Part shown: positions 33,601-41,807 of the stretch, one piece after another | Layout: every line of letters starts with the position of its first letter | How positions within the stretch are numbered: position 1 is the stretch's first letter | Assembly (NCBI GenBank): GCA_949752795.1 | Contig: OX457061.1 | Span: forward strand, 6,259,239 to 6,323,238 | Direction: 5' to 3' | Source of the DNA: Hyperoodon ampullatus | Lineage: Eukaryota > Chordata > Mammalia > Artiodactyla > Ziphiidae | DNA length: 64,000 nucleotides | Program-made: the position numbers and the translations under genes | Notes under the pieces: model-generated | Databases searched by the model: none | What the model was told of the DNA's origin: nothing | What the model saw: the letters and a program-made list of their open reading frames with translations, nothing else

Positions 33601-36600
33601 GTGGATGACAGGACTGGGAAGAGAAAAGATGCTTTTCTCCCTAAACACGGGGGAAGCTGGGGGGCGGTGGGGTGCGTGGGGGACGAGCTGGCATGTTAGA
33701 GGGACACTCGCTAGCTTATGCCACTTTCTTGTTCAAAATATAGTAGCTGCCTTAATGTTAAAATAAATAAAAAAATTAAAAATAACAGAATTCCTGCCCA
33801 AGAATTCTATCCCAGGATGACTGAGAGATGTACGTGACTGCAGCCCCACCCCTGACCCAGGCTCAGGTTCCAACAGGCCTGGGCCTCTCCCTCTCCCCGC
33901 CCCCACCCCGTCTCTCCAGACACGCTGCTGCCTGGAAACCTGCTCTGGGGCCTGCCCTGTGCTGCAGTCCTGGCCCATCCTGTCTCACTGTGAGAGGGGC
34001 CCGAGCAAACCCCTTCCCTGCAATGCCCCCCAGTTTCCCTGCTGGTAAAATAAGTGACTTAGACTAGATCAGGGTTTTTCCACCCACGCCATTGACACTT
34101 GGGGTCAGATGATTCTTGGTGATGGGGGTCTGTCCGGTGGTTTAGCGGCATCCCTGGCCTCCACCTGCTAGATGCCAGAAGCACCCCCGCCCCAGGTTAT
34201 GACAACCCAGACAGTGCCAAATACGCCCCCGGAGCAGAACCACTCCAGTGGAGAACCACGGGGCTAGATGGTCTCTGGGGACCCCCACAAAGCGGGGGGA
34301 AGGGTCTTCCCCAGCGTCTGCCTTCCAGTGATCTGCGATTCTGAATAACAGGGACCCACTGAGAGCCGGGCACGGAGCTATGTGATTTCCAGGCACCATT
34401 TCACCAAATCGTGCAAACAAGCCCAGGAGGGGACGATTATTATGCCCATTGTACACATGGGGAAACTGAGGCTGGGGGCTGTTAAGTCTCCTGGCTCAGG
34501 GCCTTCACACGGCATTTCTTTTGCCCGTCCCACTCCTTCCCCTCCTCCTTCCCCCTTTTTTTCTTGGCTTCCGTGCATCTCCCCTAGAGAAGCCCGCTCT
34601 GGCCACCGAAGACCCCAGTACACACACCGGTTGACACACTCACTGCACCCTGTCCCTGGCCTGGGCCTCGCAGCTGTGCTTGTAGCCTGTATGATGCCTG
34701 GGCCAGTGAGTGCACCACAGGGTCCGTCAAGGCAGGGACCCCGTCTTCTAGCTCACCCCGAATCTGCAGGGCCCACTGCAGGTGCTCAGTAAATACCTAC
34801 TGGAGCTGCACAGCTAGCAAATGGGGGGTCACAACTGGACCCCTGCCACCGCCTGTGTGCGGCCGGTCACCAGCGAGGGCCGAAGCCTCCGTGGTCTGCT
34901 TTCCTCAGTGCCTTCTGCCTGATACCAGACCAGGGGTGGAAGCAGCAGTAGTCCTGGCACTGTCGCTGGCGCAGGTTAGGCCGGGGAGGGGGGTGAGGCA
35001 CAAAAAGCGTTCTGAGGAATTTATATGGAGACCACCCCTCCCACAGCCGTGCTCAAGAGCAGGGGTCTCAGCTCTCTTTGGGGATGGGAGGAGAAGTTGT
35101 GGAGCCGAGCCTGGGACGTGGCGCGGCTCCTGAGCTCCACACACGCAGTTTCCAGCCACCAGAGCACAGGTTTTCCGCATGGTTGACTGTGCTTGGGAAC
35201 CAGCTCTCCACGACAGGGTGGAGACGAGAGAAGAAAATCCCAGATTTGACAACTGCATTCTTAAGCCTCTTTAAACGGGAAAGGGGAAAAAAAAAAGAAA
35301 CCTGTCATTTCATAAAAACCCTGAAGGCTGAATGCCACTGACAAAACACGCCCGACTCAACGCTGGGCTTCCTCCCTGTAAGCTTCCCACCCCGCATCTA
35401 ACCCCCACTGCGCCAGCCTGTGTCCCCCAGGGGACTCCAGCAGCTCGGCTCCCCCAGTCCCTGCTGCCCCCAGTGCTGGCCACGGGCCTGGCACATAATA
35501 GGTGCTCAGTAAAGATTTACGGAATGAATGAACCAACAAAGGAATGAAGGAATGAGTGAGCGGATGAATGAATTAGTGAATGAGTGAGAGAATGAATGAG
35601 GGAGTGAGCAAATGAGGGAGGGAGTGAATGAGGGAGTGAATAAATGAATGAAGGAGTGACTGACTGAATGAATGAGGAGCAAATGAGTGACTGAATGAAT
35701 GAATGAGGGAGTGAATGAGTGACCAGATGAATGAATGAATGAGTGAATGAAGGCATGAGGGAGTGAATGAATGAATGAATGAGTGATGAGTGAGTGCGTG
35801 AATGCGGCACGGGTCCAACTCCAGCTCAGCATCCCGTTCTCTGTGGCCCCCAGCATCCCCAGCACCGCCAGGGCCTTGGTTCCCCAAAGGCACCAGCCTG
35901 CTAGGACTTTCTGGAATTCACTGCTCGCAGTTCCCACAGAGCCTCGTCCTCTGGGACCCAGCTTGAAGCAAGCCTCGCATAGCCCTCCATGCCCACCTCC
36001 CTCCCCGCCAGGGTTAAGTGTGGCAGATGCTGCTCTCTGCAGTGTGGAAAGTGGGAAGTAAATAGATGGATAAATAATAAAGCATAACCCCCAACTGCAA
36101 TCAGGGACTGCCACAGCGGCCTTGGCAAACTGTTCTCCCATTATCTTCTCAAACACCTCCCTTCCCCCCGGCATTCCCCTCCCAGCTCCCTGGAGACCTG
36201 CCTTCAGACAATCCTGGAGGAGGGGCTCAAACACATCCATGAGGGTGAGGCCTCTTCCCTCTCCTTCTCTTCCCTCTCCTTCTCTTCCCTCTCCCCTCCC
36301 CCATCTCTCTCCTCACTGCGTCCCCCCATCCTCCACCGCCTTCAGCTTTGTGGGGTTTCCCAAAGCCAGAGCCAGCAGAGCTGAGCCCCCATAGCCCAGG
36401 CCATGGAGGCCAGCAAGCTGGACCCAGACTCCACACACACACAGAGCTGTGAGACCCAGGCAAGTGTCTCCGCCCCTCGGAGCCTCAGTTTCTTCATCTG
36501 TAAAATGGGCTGTTCCTAGACTGACCCCACGGCATTGGCGGCGGCCTCCTTACCCACAGCTGTGACTGCGGAGGAGGGCCCAGGATTGACAGCTGGCCCT

Positions 36601-39600
36601 GCGGAGGCAGCTGCAGAATTCCTCCTGCTTCCGCCCACTATTTTTGTTACAATACCATCGGGTTATTTGGTTATTATAAATGTAACAAAAGCATTACAGA
36701 CAACTTGTAAAATAGAAAATATAAGAGAAAAAAGAATACCCGTGATGCCACCATCCCCAGCACACCCACTTCTAGCCTCTGGCCAGTCTCCTTTCCATCT
36801 TCTTTTCCCTCCACACTTTCTTCATCATGGAACTGTGTTGGGGCACTATTTGTGCCCTACTGTTCCCCCTCGGGATGGCGTTCCCGTCACCCTCCAGGTG
36901 ATCACAATTTCACGATCGGCTTTAAGGGCCTGGGACCTGCTACAGTTTCCTAGTCAGTCCCCACCGAGGTTCCCGATCTTCCACTGTGGTGAATGGAGCT
37001 TGGTCAAGAACAAGGGATCCGGTGGGCAGGGGCCTCGGGCTGGCTGTGGACCTGACACTGGCCCCACCTCCCGACGCCCCAGCCTCCTCCGGTCTCTGCC
37101 AAATACAGAGCCAGGAGCAGCGGAGATGACACCATGGGTGTCCAGCATGAAGCCGGGTGTGAGGTGAGTGCCCAGCTGGCCCGGCTCAGGCATCATATCC
37201 CTGTGGCCTGGTCTGCGCTCCTGACCACCTGGGGCTTCAGCTCTCCTGGAGGACCTGGGACGTGCCCAGCTCTGCTTCTGCTCACTGGGTGGCCCAGGAC
37301 AAGTCACAGAGTCACAGAAGACCCCTGGGTCTGGTGCCTATTCTGGGGAGCAGCTACTGAAAGTCAACACCAAACAAGATGATCCTGTACCAGGCAGGAG
37401 AAACAGGGGCAGGGTGGTCAGTGCAGACCTCCCCCAGGAGGTGACATTGCAGTGAAGATGCCAAGATCTGGGGCAGAGGGAAGAGCAGAGGGAACAGCAA
37501 GGATGGAGGCCCTGAGGTAGGAAGGAGCGTGGCATGGCTGAGGGATAGTAAGTGTGGCTGGTGCCTGGTAAGCCAGGGAGAGGGTGAGGCCAGAGACCTT
37601 GGGGAGCCCCGAAGACCAGGCAAAGGGGCTGGGTCTTTATTCTAAGTGCAGTTAAGAAGCCACGAAGGGCTTTAAGCAAGAGAGAGAGAAACACAGGAGG
37701 AAACTGAAGCTGCCCTGGCTGAATCCACCCACATGTGTCACGGGTGGGATAGGAAAACTCCGTCCATTGCGGCAACGCTGCTCTCCGCGTGCCCCTCCCT
37801 CCCATTTCCCAATCCCACCCCAGATGGTTTGGTGCTAAATTGTTTGCTGCCCTGGTAGTCTGGGCTCAGGAACCTCAGTTTTCCCAAGGAAGGGCAGGCA
37901 TTCCCCAGCTATCAGGTGCCAGAGAGCCGTTTAGGACATGAAAGGGCATGGTTGGAGACCGTGGTGAGAAAGGGTCCTCTGAAATGGGCCAGGGCACTTG
38001 GGATGCAGGTGCTTGTCCCATTTGTCTCCTGTGCAAAGGACAGAGGGGATAGCGGGCTGCATGCATCTGGCCTCTGACCCAGCAGGCTTGTGTTATGGTC
38101 CCAGTGAACCAGGGAGGTGTAGGCCCATCATGGGATTACAAATTGGTTCATTTCGTGTGCTAAGAATAATTACACGGGCTGCCCACAGCACTGGAGGAGA
38201 CTGATCCAGAGTGCCATAATCTGTGATCCATTACTGATGTCTGCTGTGGACACAGGTGGGGAGAGTGGTGGTAAGAGTGTCGCTGTTTAACCATCCCTAG
38301 TCTACCTTCACCCTGGGGGGTATAACCATTCTAGGATACAACAGTGAGGTGGGTGGTGGGCTGACCCAGGAGGGTTAGAGAAAGGCACCACCAAAATGAA
38401 TCAAAGGGCATTTACTTGAGGTCCATGGAACTTTGTGGCAAAGAAAAGATCTTTTTTTTTTCTTTATAAGCTCTTTAGAGAGAGTTCCCCTACAGCAAGG
38501 ACTGGGCATCACAAGGGCCCTGGTTTTGTTGTAGAAGCCTCCACTGTCCCCTCCAGGCCGGCCTCCTTGGCCTCCCTGCTGTTCTTCAAACACACCAGGC
38601 CCCTTCCCACTGCTGAGCCTCTGTCCTTGCCGTTCCCTGTGCCTGGAACACTGTTCTGTGGTTGAGTCCTGTTGTCCAGGTCATAGCTCAGATGTCAGCT
38701 TGATGAAGGAACAAAACTCCCTCCACCTGTTTGGGATTCAGTTTCCCCATCTACGTAATGAGGAGACGACCCTCAATCTCAGGACCCCTCCGTGGTTGTA
38801 CTGATCAGTGTTATTAGTAGTATTAGCGTTATTAACAAAACAGAGAACTTATGACTAGGCTCTGTTCCGGACGCTGTGTATGAATTAGCTCATTTATTCT
38901 TCACAGTATTCCTATAAAGCTTGACTATTATTACCCTCACTTTCCAGATGGGGAAACTGAGGCACCGAGCAGTCCAGTAACTTGTCCAAGGTTGCTCAGC
39001 TCAAGCCCTGGTTCCGGATCCCTTCTGGCCACTTTGCCTCCTGGGGAAGACCCAGGGGAGCAAGGGAGGATGCCGGGGCTCAGGTGTGCCCTGCACCCCC
39101 TGGGGCTCAGGAGCCTCGTCTAGGGAATGCCATGGTGGGACACCGCTCTGGGTGACTACGAGGACAAAATGACTAAGGCCACATCTGAGAGCAGCACTGG
39201 GGAGGCATCTGCCACCTCGCAAGGACAGACCTCGTCCTCATCCCTGCTCTGACCTTCTCTGAGCCTCAGCTTAGTTTTTCCATCGCTGTGGAGATGATAA
39301 GCCATGTCAACCCCCGGGACAGCGCCCAGGAGTCGATGACAATGTGTATGTGAAGCACCTAGGGGTGACAGATGGGTGCTGAGCACCTGCTATGGCCAGG
39401 CCCTGGGGACACAGCAGTGAACAGGGCAGAGCTGGCCTCAAGGCCAGGAGGGGAGGTGGAGGAGGACGCAGACCTGTAACTGCTGTTTGTCCCAGGTGTG
39501 TCCCGTTTGTGCCTGGTATGTCCCCGGCTGTGACACTGAGCTGTGGGAGGTCAGAGGAGGCCCCTAACTCAACCTGGGGGCTCAGGAGGTTTCAGGGAAG

Positions 39601-41807
39601 GAGGCCTGAGGGTGAGGAGGTGGCAGCCAAGCAAAGAGGAGGAGGGGTGTTCCCAGAAGGGGGAACAGCCCAGGCAAAGGTCAGGAAGCCCCAGAAAGTA
39701 AGGTGAATTCGGGAACGGATAGCAATTTGGGCAGGCCAGAGGGCAGAGGGCAGAGGAGAGGAGGAAATGGCAGTGAGACTGGAGGGTTCAGCACAGCAAG
39801 GCTGGCCTGAGCCAGGCCTCGTAATCACGTGACCATGCCAGAGGCGCAGACTTCACCTGAGTCCAGGGAGAGTTTAAGCAGAAGGCTGGCATCGTTTTTT
39901 TTTTTGCTCAACAAAGACCCCTCTGGCTGCCATGTGGGAAGGAGGGGGATTATGTACAGATGGGGAATCCAGGAAGGCTTCCTGGAGGAGGTGACTTAGG
40001 TATGCCTTGGGAGAGTGGAGTTCAGATGGCCCCGAAAGGAAGGGTGGGAAAAGTGAGTGACAAAGGCTCGGGAAGGCCGGGTAGGGCAATCCAGGAGGGA
40101 GAGCCTCACAGATAAAGACCTAGAAAGAGGGGCTTCCTTGGTGGCACAGTGGTTAAGAATCTGCCTGCCAACACAGGGGACACGGGTCTGATCCCTGGTC
40201 CGGGAAGATCCCACATGCCACGGAACAACTAAGCCCATACACCACAGCTACTGAGTCTGTGCTCTAGAGCCCGTGAGCCACAACTACTGAGCCTGCATGC
40301 TGCAACGACTGAAACCCGCGCGCCTAGCGCCTGTGCTCCACAACAAAGAAAAGCCACCACAATGAGAAGCCCGCGCACGGCAACGAAGAGTAGCCCCCGC
40401 TTGCCGCAACTAGAGAAAAAGCCTGTGCACAGCAACGACGACCCAACGCAGCCAAAAAAAAAAAATACCTAGAAGCAGGAGTATTTCTGCAACGCTCACC
40501 TGGGGAAGTGGAGAAGTGGAAAATGAGGTCAGAGGCAGGTCAGGCCCACCTGTTGGGTCCTAGGATGTGGGGGAGGAGGAAGGGAGTGGCAGCTGCTCCC
40601 TTCACATCCACTCCCCCTGTGGGGCACAGCCAGCTCACCCCTAAGGTTCTGCCCACCTAGCCGGGGTCTCCAGCAAGGGGTCAGCAGGGCCAAGCAGGGC
40701 AGCCACAACTCTCCCCCTCTGCCACCTGGACTCAAGGACAGGGAGGTGTAGGCAGTGGCCCCGGGGAGCCTGACCCTGCCCCCAGCAGGGCTCCACCAGG
40801 AGTCTCGTGGCCTGGGCCCTGCTGCGGCCTGCTGTGATGGAGGGCACGTCTGTAGGCCTCAGCTCCCCATCTGAACAGTCGACGGAAGACCGCTGTCAAG
40901 GCTGTCATCTCTTAGGGACTTTACAGGGAGTGTCGCCCCGATGCCTCCTCATTCCTGTCACACACGTGGGGGAATGGAGGCTGAGGGGGGTTGGATCACT
41001 TGAGGTCACTTGGATAGGAAGAGGTTGGGGCAGAGACCATTTCTAAGCCACCAGACTTTCTGGAAGGTCTCCAGGCTCGCCTCCTCGCTTACCTGCTCCC
41101 AACTCAGGTTCACCTGACCATGTGTGAGTCTCCCCTGTCTGCTCCACATTCCACAATGACAGACAGTATATACCACTCTCCCCTCTCTGCCCCAGGGCAG
41201 GCATAACTAATCCATTCCAGACCTTCCAGGCATTAATGATGCTATACTTTCCGTTTGCTCCATGATCTACAGCCTCAGAATCCTTCTTAACACAGCACTC
41301 CAGGCAGCTACTATGGATTGATTAGAGCTGGCATCCAAAAAGAAACCTATCTGCCATCCTTGGAACACTCTAATCAATCACTTTATAGACAGGGTGGTTG
41401 AACTCTAGAGGAGAGACTTCTCAAGGCCACGGGATGATTTAGGGACAAAGCTGGGCCTGGGATCCAGTCTCCTGACTTGTTTCTGGTCCAAACCCCTCCC
41501 TTGGGTGAGCAGGGTGTGAAATGAACACTGGTGGTCCTTAGAGATGCCACACAAGGCAAGGAGTCACCAGCACCCCACCCCCATCCCAGTTCAACTGGAT
41601 CTATGTCAGTCTCCTGTGAACAAAGGAATCTGAACAAAGGCTGCCTGGACTGGTTTGCAGATAAGCCGCTCTCAGAGGGTCTTCCACGTGCTGCCGTCCT
41701 GGGCAGCTGGACTGCCATCTCATCAGCACAAAGCCCACACCCCCCCTCCCACCCAACGGTTTGGGGAAAAGCAGCTACTCACCACTGCTGGACCTCCTTC
41801 TCAGTAA
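21532..41807 (-). CDS. NCS1: NCS1, neuronal calcium sensor 1 (six of seven coding exons)
   Basis: Join of 41783-41807, 28809-28947, 27007-27085, 25447-25535, 25009-25086 and 21532-21630 on the minus strand: 509 coding bases. The product is a myristoylated EF-hand calcium sensor of neurons and other cells. In this family it regulates phosphatidylinositol 4-kinase beta, dopamine D2 receptor desensitisation, IP3 receptors and voltage-gated calcium channels. The reading shows a degenerate EF1 with the Cys-Pro pair (DCPSG), EF2 ([12 protein letters not shown]), EF3 ([12 protein letters not shown]) and EF4 ([12 protein letters not shown]), and ends LSLYDGLV then TAG. Every residue read agrees with mammalian NCS1 as I remember it. 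The mammalian protein has 190 residues; the missing 64 bases fit the usual first exon, which encodes the myristoylation site and lies outside the window. Intron phases are 1, 2, 0, 1, 0, 0. No frameshift or stop is seen. Identification is very secure; exon 1 is simply not covered. Confidence 0.97.
22405..22634 (-). mobile_element. internal L1 ORF2 fragment, no A tail, with 15-base direct repeats
   Basis: On the minus strand it reads as ORF2 text between the endonuclease and RT: aaccaagagatccctgaaga, acaaatgacaatgaaaacac, tgggatgcagcaaaagcact and agggaagtttatagcaatat. The direct repeat aagaggggctgctct flanks it exactly (22390-22404 and 22635-22649). Neither an L1 3' end nor an A tail is present. 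Confidence 0.88.
22963..23332 (-). mobile_element. L1 3' end, 5' truncated
   Basis: Minus-strand L1 3' UTR: plus text runs from a T run and catctttattggagcataat to ttacccctaggttctttatg. Flanks tctcactttt at about 22953-22962 and 23335-23344 are the probable duplication. The copy is in NCS1 sense, so its G-rich block enters the pre-mRNA. Confidence 0.92.
23559..23772 (-). mobile_element. CHR SINE, 200-base form, minus strand
   Basis: A T run, then gcggtacgcgggcctctcac, and an end at accagagaagccc, with the B box on the minus strand. The flanks aagggtttctt match (23548-23558 and 23773-23783). It is one of only two SINEs in NCS1 sense within the gene. Confidence 0.95.
24265..24840 (+). mobile_element. 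CHR SINE, long form, interrupted by another SINE
   Basis: The first part, gggacttccctggtggtgca to cgcctgcca (24265-24305), resumes at 24505. The body then continues through cacaactactga units to a TAAATAAAT tail. The interruption is the SINE at 24306-24504. Confidence 0.95.
24306..24504 (+). mobile_element. CHR SINE, 200-base form, nested in a long CHR SINE
   Basis: Complete element with a short A tail. The target duplication agaatccgcctgcca (24291-24305 and 24505-24519) is itself part of the host SINE, proving the order of insertion. Confidence 0.97.
25009..25086 (-). CDS. NCS1: NCS1 coding exon 6 (linker and start of EF4)
   Basis: 78 bases, exactly 26 codons, G133 to K158. It encodes the acidic linker between EF3 and EF4 ([15 protein letters not shown]), the helix RIFAMM and the first two residues of the EF4 loop (DK). 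The acceptor is CCCTGGCAG and the donor is AAG|GTGAGA. The phase-0 junction splits the EF4 loop after its second residue. Confidence 0.97.
25087..25446 (-). other. NCS1: NCS1 intron 5 (360 bases)
   Basis: Short GC-rich intron between exons 5 and 6 with no transposon seen. The splice ends are GTGAGA and TGGCAG on the minus strand. Confidence 0.9.
25447..25535 (-). CDS. NCS1: NCS1 coding exon 5 (EF3)
   Basis: 89 bases: the last two bases of W103, then A104 to V132. It carries the whole EF3 calcium loop, [12 protein letters not shown], with acidic or Asn/Tyr ligands at the expected positions and Glu at position 12. It then encodes [12 protein letters not shown], part of the hydrophobic groove that takes target peptides. 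The acceptor is TTGACCGCAG and the donor is GTG|GTGAGA. Intron 5 to the next exon is only 360 bases. Confidence 0.97.
25536..27006 (-). other. NCS1: NCS1 intron 4
   Basis: 1.47 kb, containing one 200-base CHR SINE (25751-25950). A GGAGCT repeat (near 25986-26003) and pyrimidine-rich unique DNA make up most of the rest; no exon is recognised. Confidence 0.9.
25751..25950 (+). mobile_element. CHR SINE, 200-base form
   Basis: Starts gggcttccctggtggcgcag and ends gtgaggggcccgcgtaccgc with an A9 tail. The flanking aaaaaggaggggg text on both sides is the probable target duplication. Confidence 0.95.
27007..27085 (-). CDS. NCS1: NCS1 coding exon 4 (rest of EF2, linker)
   Basis: 79 bases: D77 to R102 plus the first base of W103. 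It finishes the EF2 calcium loop (DGRIEFSE) and encodes the linker ending DEKLR. The acceptor is CTCTCCTGCAG. Two overlapping GT donors exist (GTGTAAGT). Only the second, GTAAGT, leaves the base T needed to rebuild W103 with exon 5, so the exon ends at 27007. R102, the position of a human autism-associated variant in this protein, is arginine here (CGG). Confidence 0.96.
27274..27395 (+). mobile_element. short CHR-class SINE
   Basis: gaggacttccctggcggtcc at the start, the B box ggtttgatccctgg (decayed), and ggtgtggccaaaa with an A run. The flanks gggaaaag (27266-27273 and 27396-27403) are a likely duplication. Confidence 0.93.
27700..27965 (+). mobile_element. ancient L1 3' fragment
   Basis: Weak L1-like order: tgccctacagcatggagcat, aacacggataagccttgaaa, gatgctcagtgaaagaagcc, cccatattatatgattctca. 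It is followed by a MIR-like cctcatctgcaaaatggggg. Confidence 0.55.
28046..28321 (+). mobile_element. CHR SINE, long form, 5' truncated
   Basis: Lacks the A- and B-box part; begins at cagagcaactaagcccgtgc and runs to an (ATTA)n/A tail. Confidence 0.93.
28431..28702. repeat. imperfect TG/CA-rich tract (about 270 bases)
   Basis: Mostly alternating purine-pyrimidine text such as tgtgtgcatgtgtgtataca and gtgtgtatatgtgtatgtgt. On the transcribed NCS1 strand it reads as CA-rich RNA, just downstream of the exon 3 donor. Confidence 0.9.
28809..28947 (-). CDS. NCS1: NCS1 coding exon 3 (EF1 and first part of EF2)
   Basis: 139 bases: one base completing W30, then Y31 to K76. It includes the CPSG motif that makes EF-hand 1 unable to bind calcium in this family, and it ends at DENK, the first four residues of the EF2 loop. 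The acceptor on the minus strand is CTCTACCTCCAG and the donor is AAG|GTGAGC. The EF2 loop is thus split by a phase-0 intron between K76 and D77. A TG/CA-rich tract lies in the downstream intron, about 105 bases from the donor. Confidence 0.97.
29070..29200 (+). mobile_element. MIR SINE
   Basis: MIR core text ctagctgtgtgacctgggac and cctcatctgtcccag, diverged. Confidence 0.7.
29610..29780 (+). mobile_element. MIR SINE
   Basis: Contains cttcacctcttagcctgac, cctcatctgtaaacaggg and gcacagggctggacgtaaa, the usual MIR order. Confidence 0.7.
30037..30153 (-). mobile_element. short CHR-class SINE, minus strand
   Basis: T run, then ggctgcgtggcttgtgggat, and end at ccagggaagtccc. Flanks aagccc at 30031-30036 and 30154-30159 fit a duplication. 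It is in NCS1 sense. Confidence 0.94.
32602..33780 (+). pseudogene. ADI1P: ADI1 (acireductone dioxygenase) processed pseudogene
   Basis: Intronless copy of the methionine-salvage enzyme ADI1, antisense within NCS1 intron 2. The coding relic runs from ATG at 32671 to TAG at 33202-33204 (534 bases against the expected 540), starting MVQAWYMDD and ending LLAQTA, with [58 protein letters not shown] and [20 protein letters not shown]. Lesions: TGA at codon 56 (32836-32838), a 5-base loss near 32905, and a net 1-base loss near 33000; together these bring the end back into frame. The metal-ligand Glu of the HxHxxxE motif reads Lys (32945-32947). A 5' leader and a 3' UTR of about 550 bases with an A-rich end follow. 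The direct repeats aataacaga (32593-32601 and 33781-33789) mark L1-driven insertion. Not functional as a full enzyme. Confidence 0.93.
34072..34260. mobile_element. MER20-like hAT DNA transposon
   Basis: Reads agggtttttccacccacgcc, cattgacacttggggtcag, tttagcggcatccctggcct, ctagatgccagaagcacccc and ends ggagaaccac, which matches the MER20 type as I recall it, end to end. Confidence 0.8.
35521..35813. repeat. degenerate AATG/GAGT tetranucleotide minisatellite
   Basis: About 290 bases of variants of gaatgaatgagtgaatgagg. It follows cataataggtgctcagtaaa, a MIR-tail type sequence, from which it probably expanded. The minus-strand open frame through it is a by-product of the repeat. Confidence 0.93.
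36247..36302. repeat. short pyrimidine tandem repeat (15-base unit)
   Basis: ttccctctccttctc repeated about three times; a polypurine/polypyrimidine tract. Confidence 0.8.
40129..40465 (+). mobile_element. CHR SINE, long form
   Basis: Starts ggggcttccttggtggcaca and has a decayed B box (gggtctgatccctgg), the cacaactactga region and an A tail. acctagaa appears on both sides (near 40118 and 40467), a possible duplication. Confidence 0.93.
41783..41807 (-). CDS. NCS1: NCS1 coding exon 2 (25-base microexon)
   Basis: Encodes the last two bases of F22, then TEKEVQQ, then the first two bases of W30. On the minus strand the acceptor is TTTTCTTTTGCAG and the donor is GTGAGT directly after CAGTG. The preceding exon must end one base into codon 22, as mammalian NCS1 exon 1 does. 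At 25 bases this is below the size at which ordinary exon definition works well. The residues lie in the N-terminal helix that leads into EF1. There is no plausible competing splice frame, because only this phase joins correctly to exon 3. Confidence 0.95.

Larger units (their letters stand above)
28948..41782 (-). other. NCS1: NCS1 intron 2
   Basis: 12.8 kb. It contains a short CHR SINE (30037-30153), an ADI1 processed pseudogene (32602-33780), a MER20-like element (34072-34260), an (AATG)n-type minisatellite (35521-35813), a long CHR SINE (40129-40465) and several MIRs (near 29070-29200 and 29610-29780). Stretches 30160-32590, 34270-35480, 36300-40120 and 40470-41780 are unique-looking GC-rich DNA with MIR pieces and no exon I can support. 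Confidence 0.85.

Noticed and set aside
35506..36240. Long minus-strand open frame (244 codons) rich in His, Ser, Phe and Ile repeats
   Set aside because: It is a translation of the AATG-type minisatellite and its flank; no homology, no splice context and low complexity.
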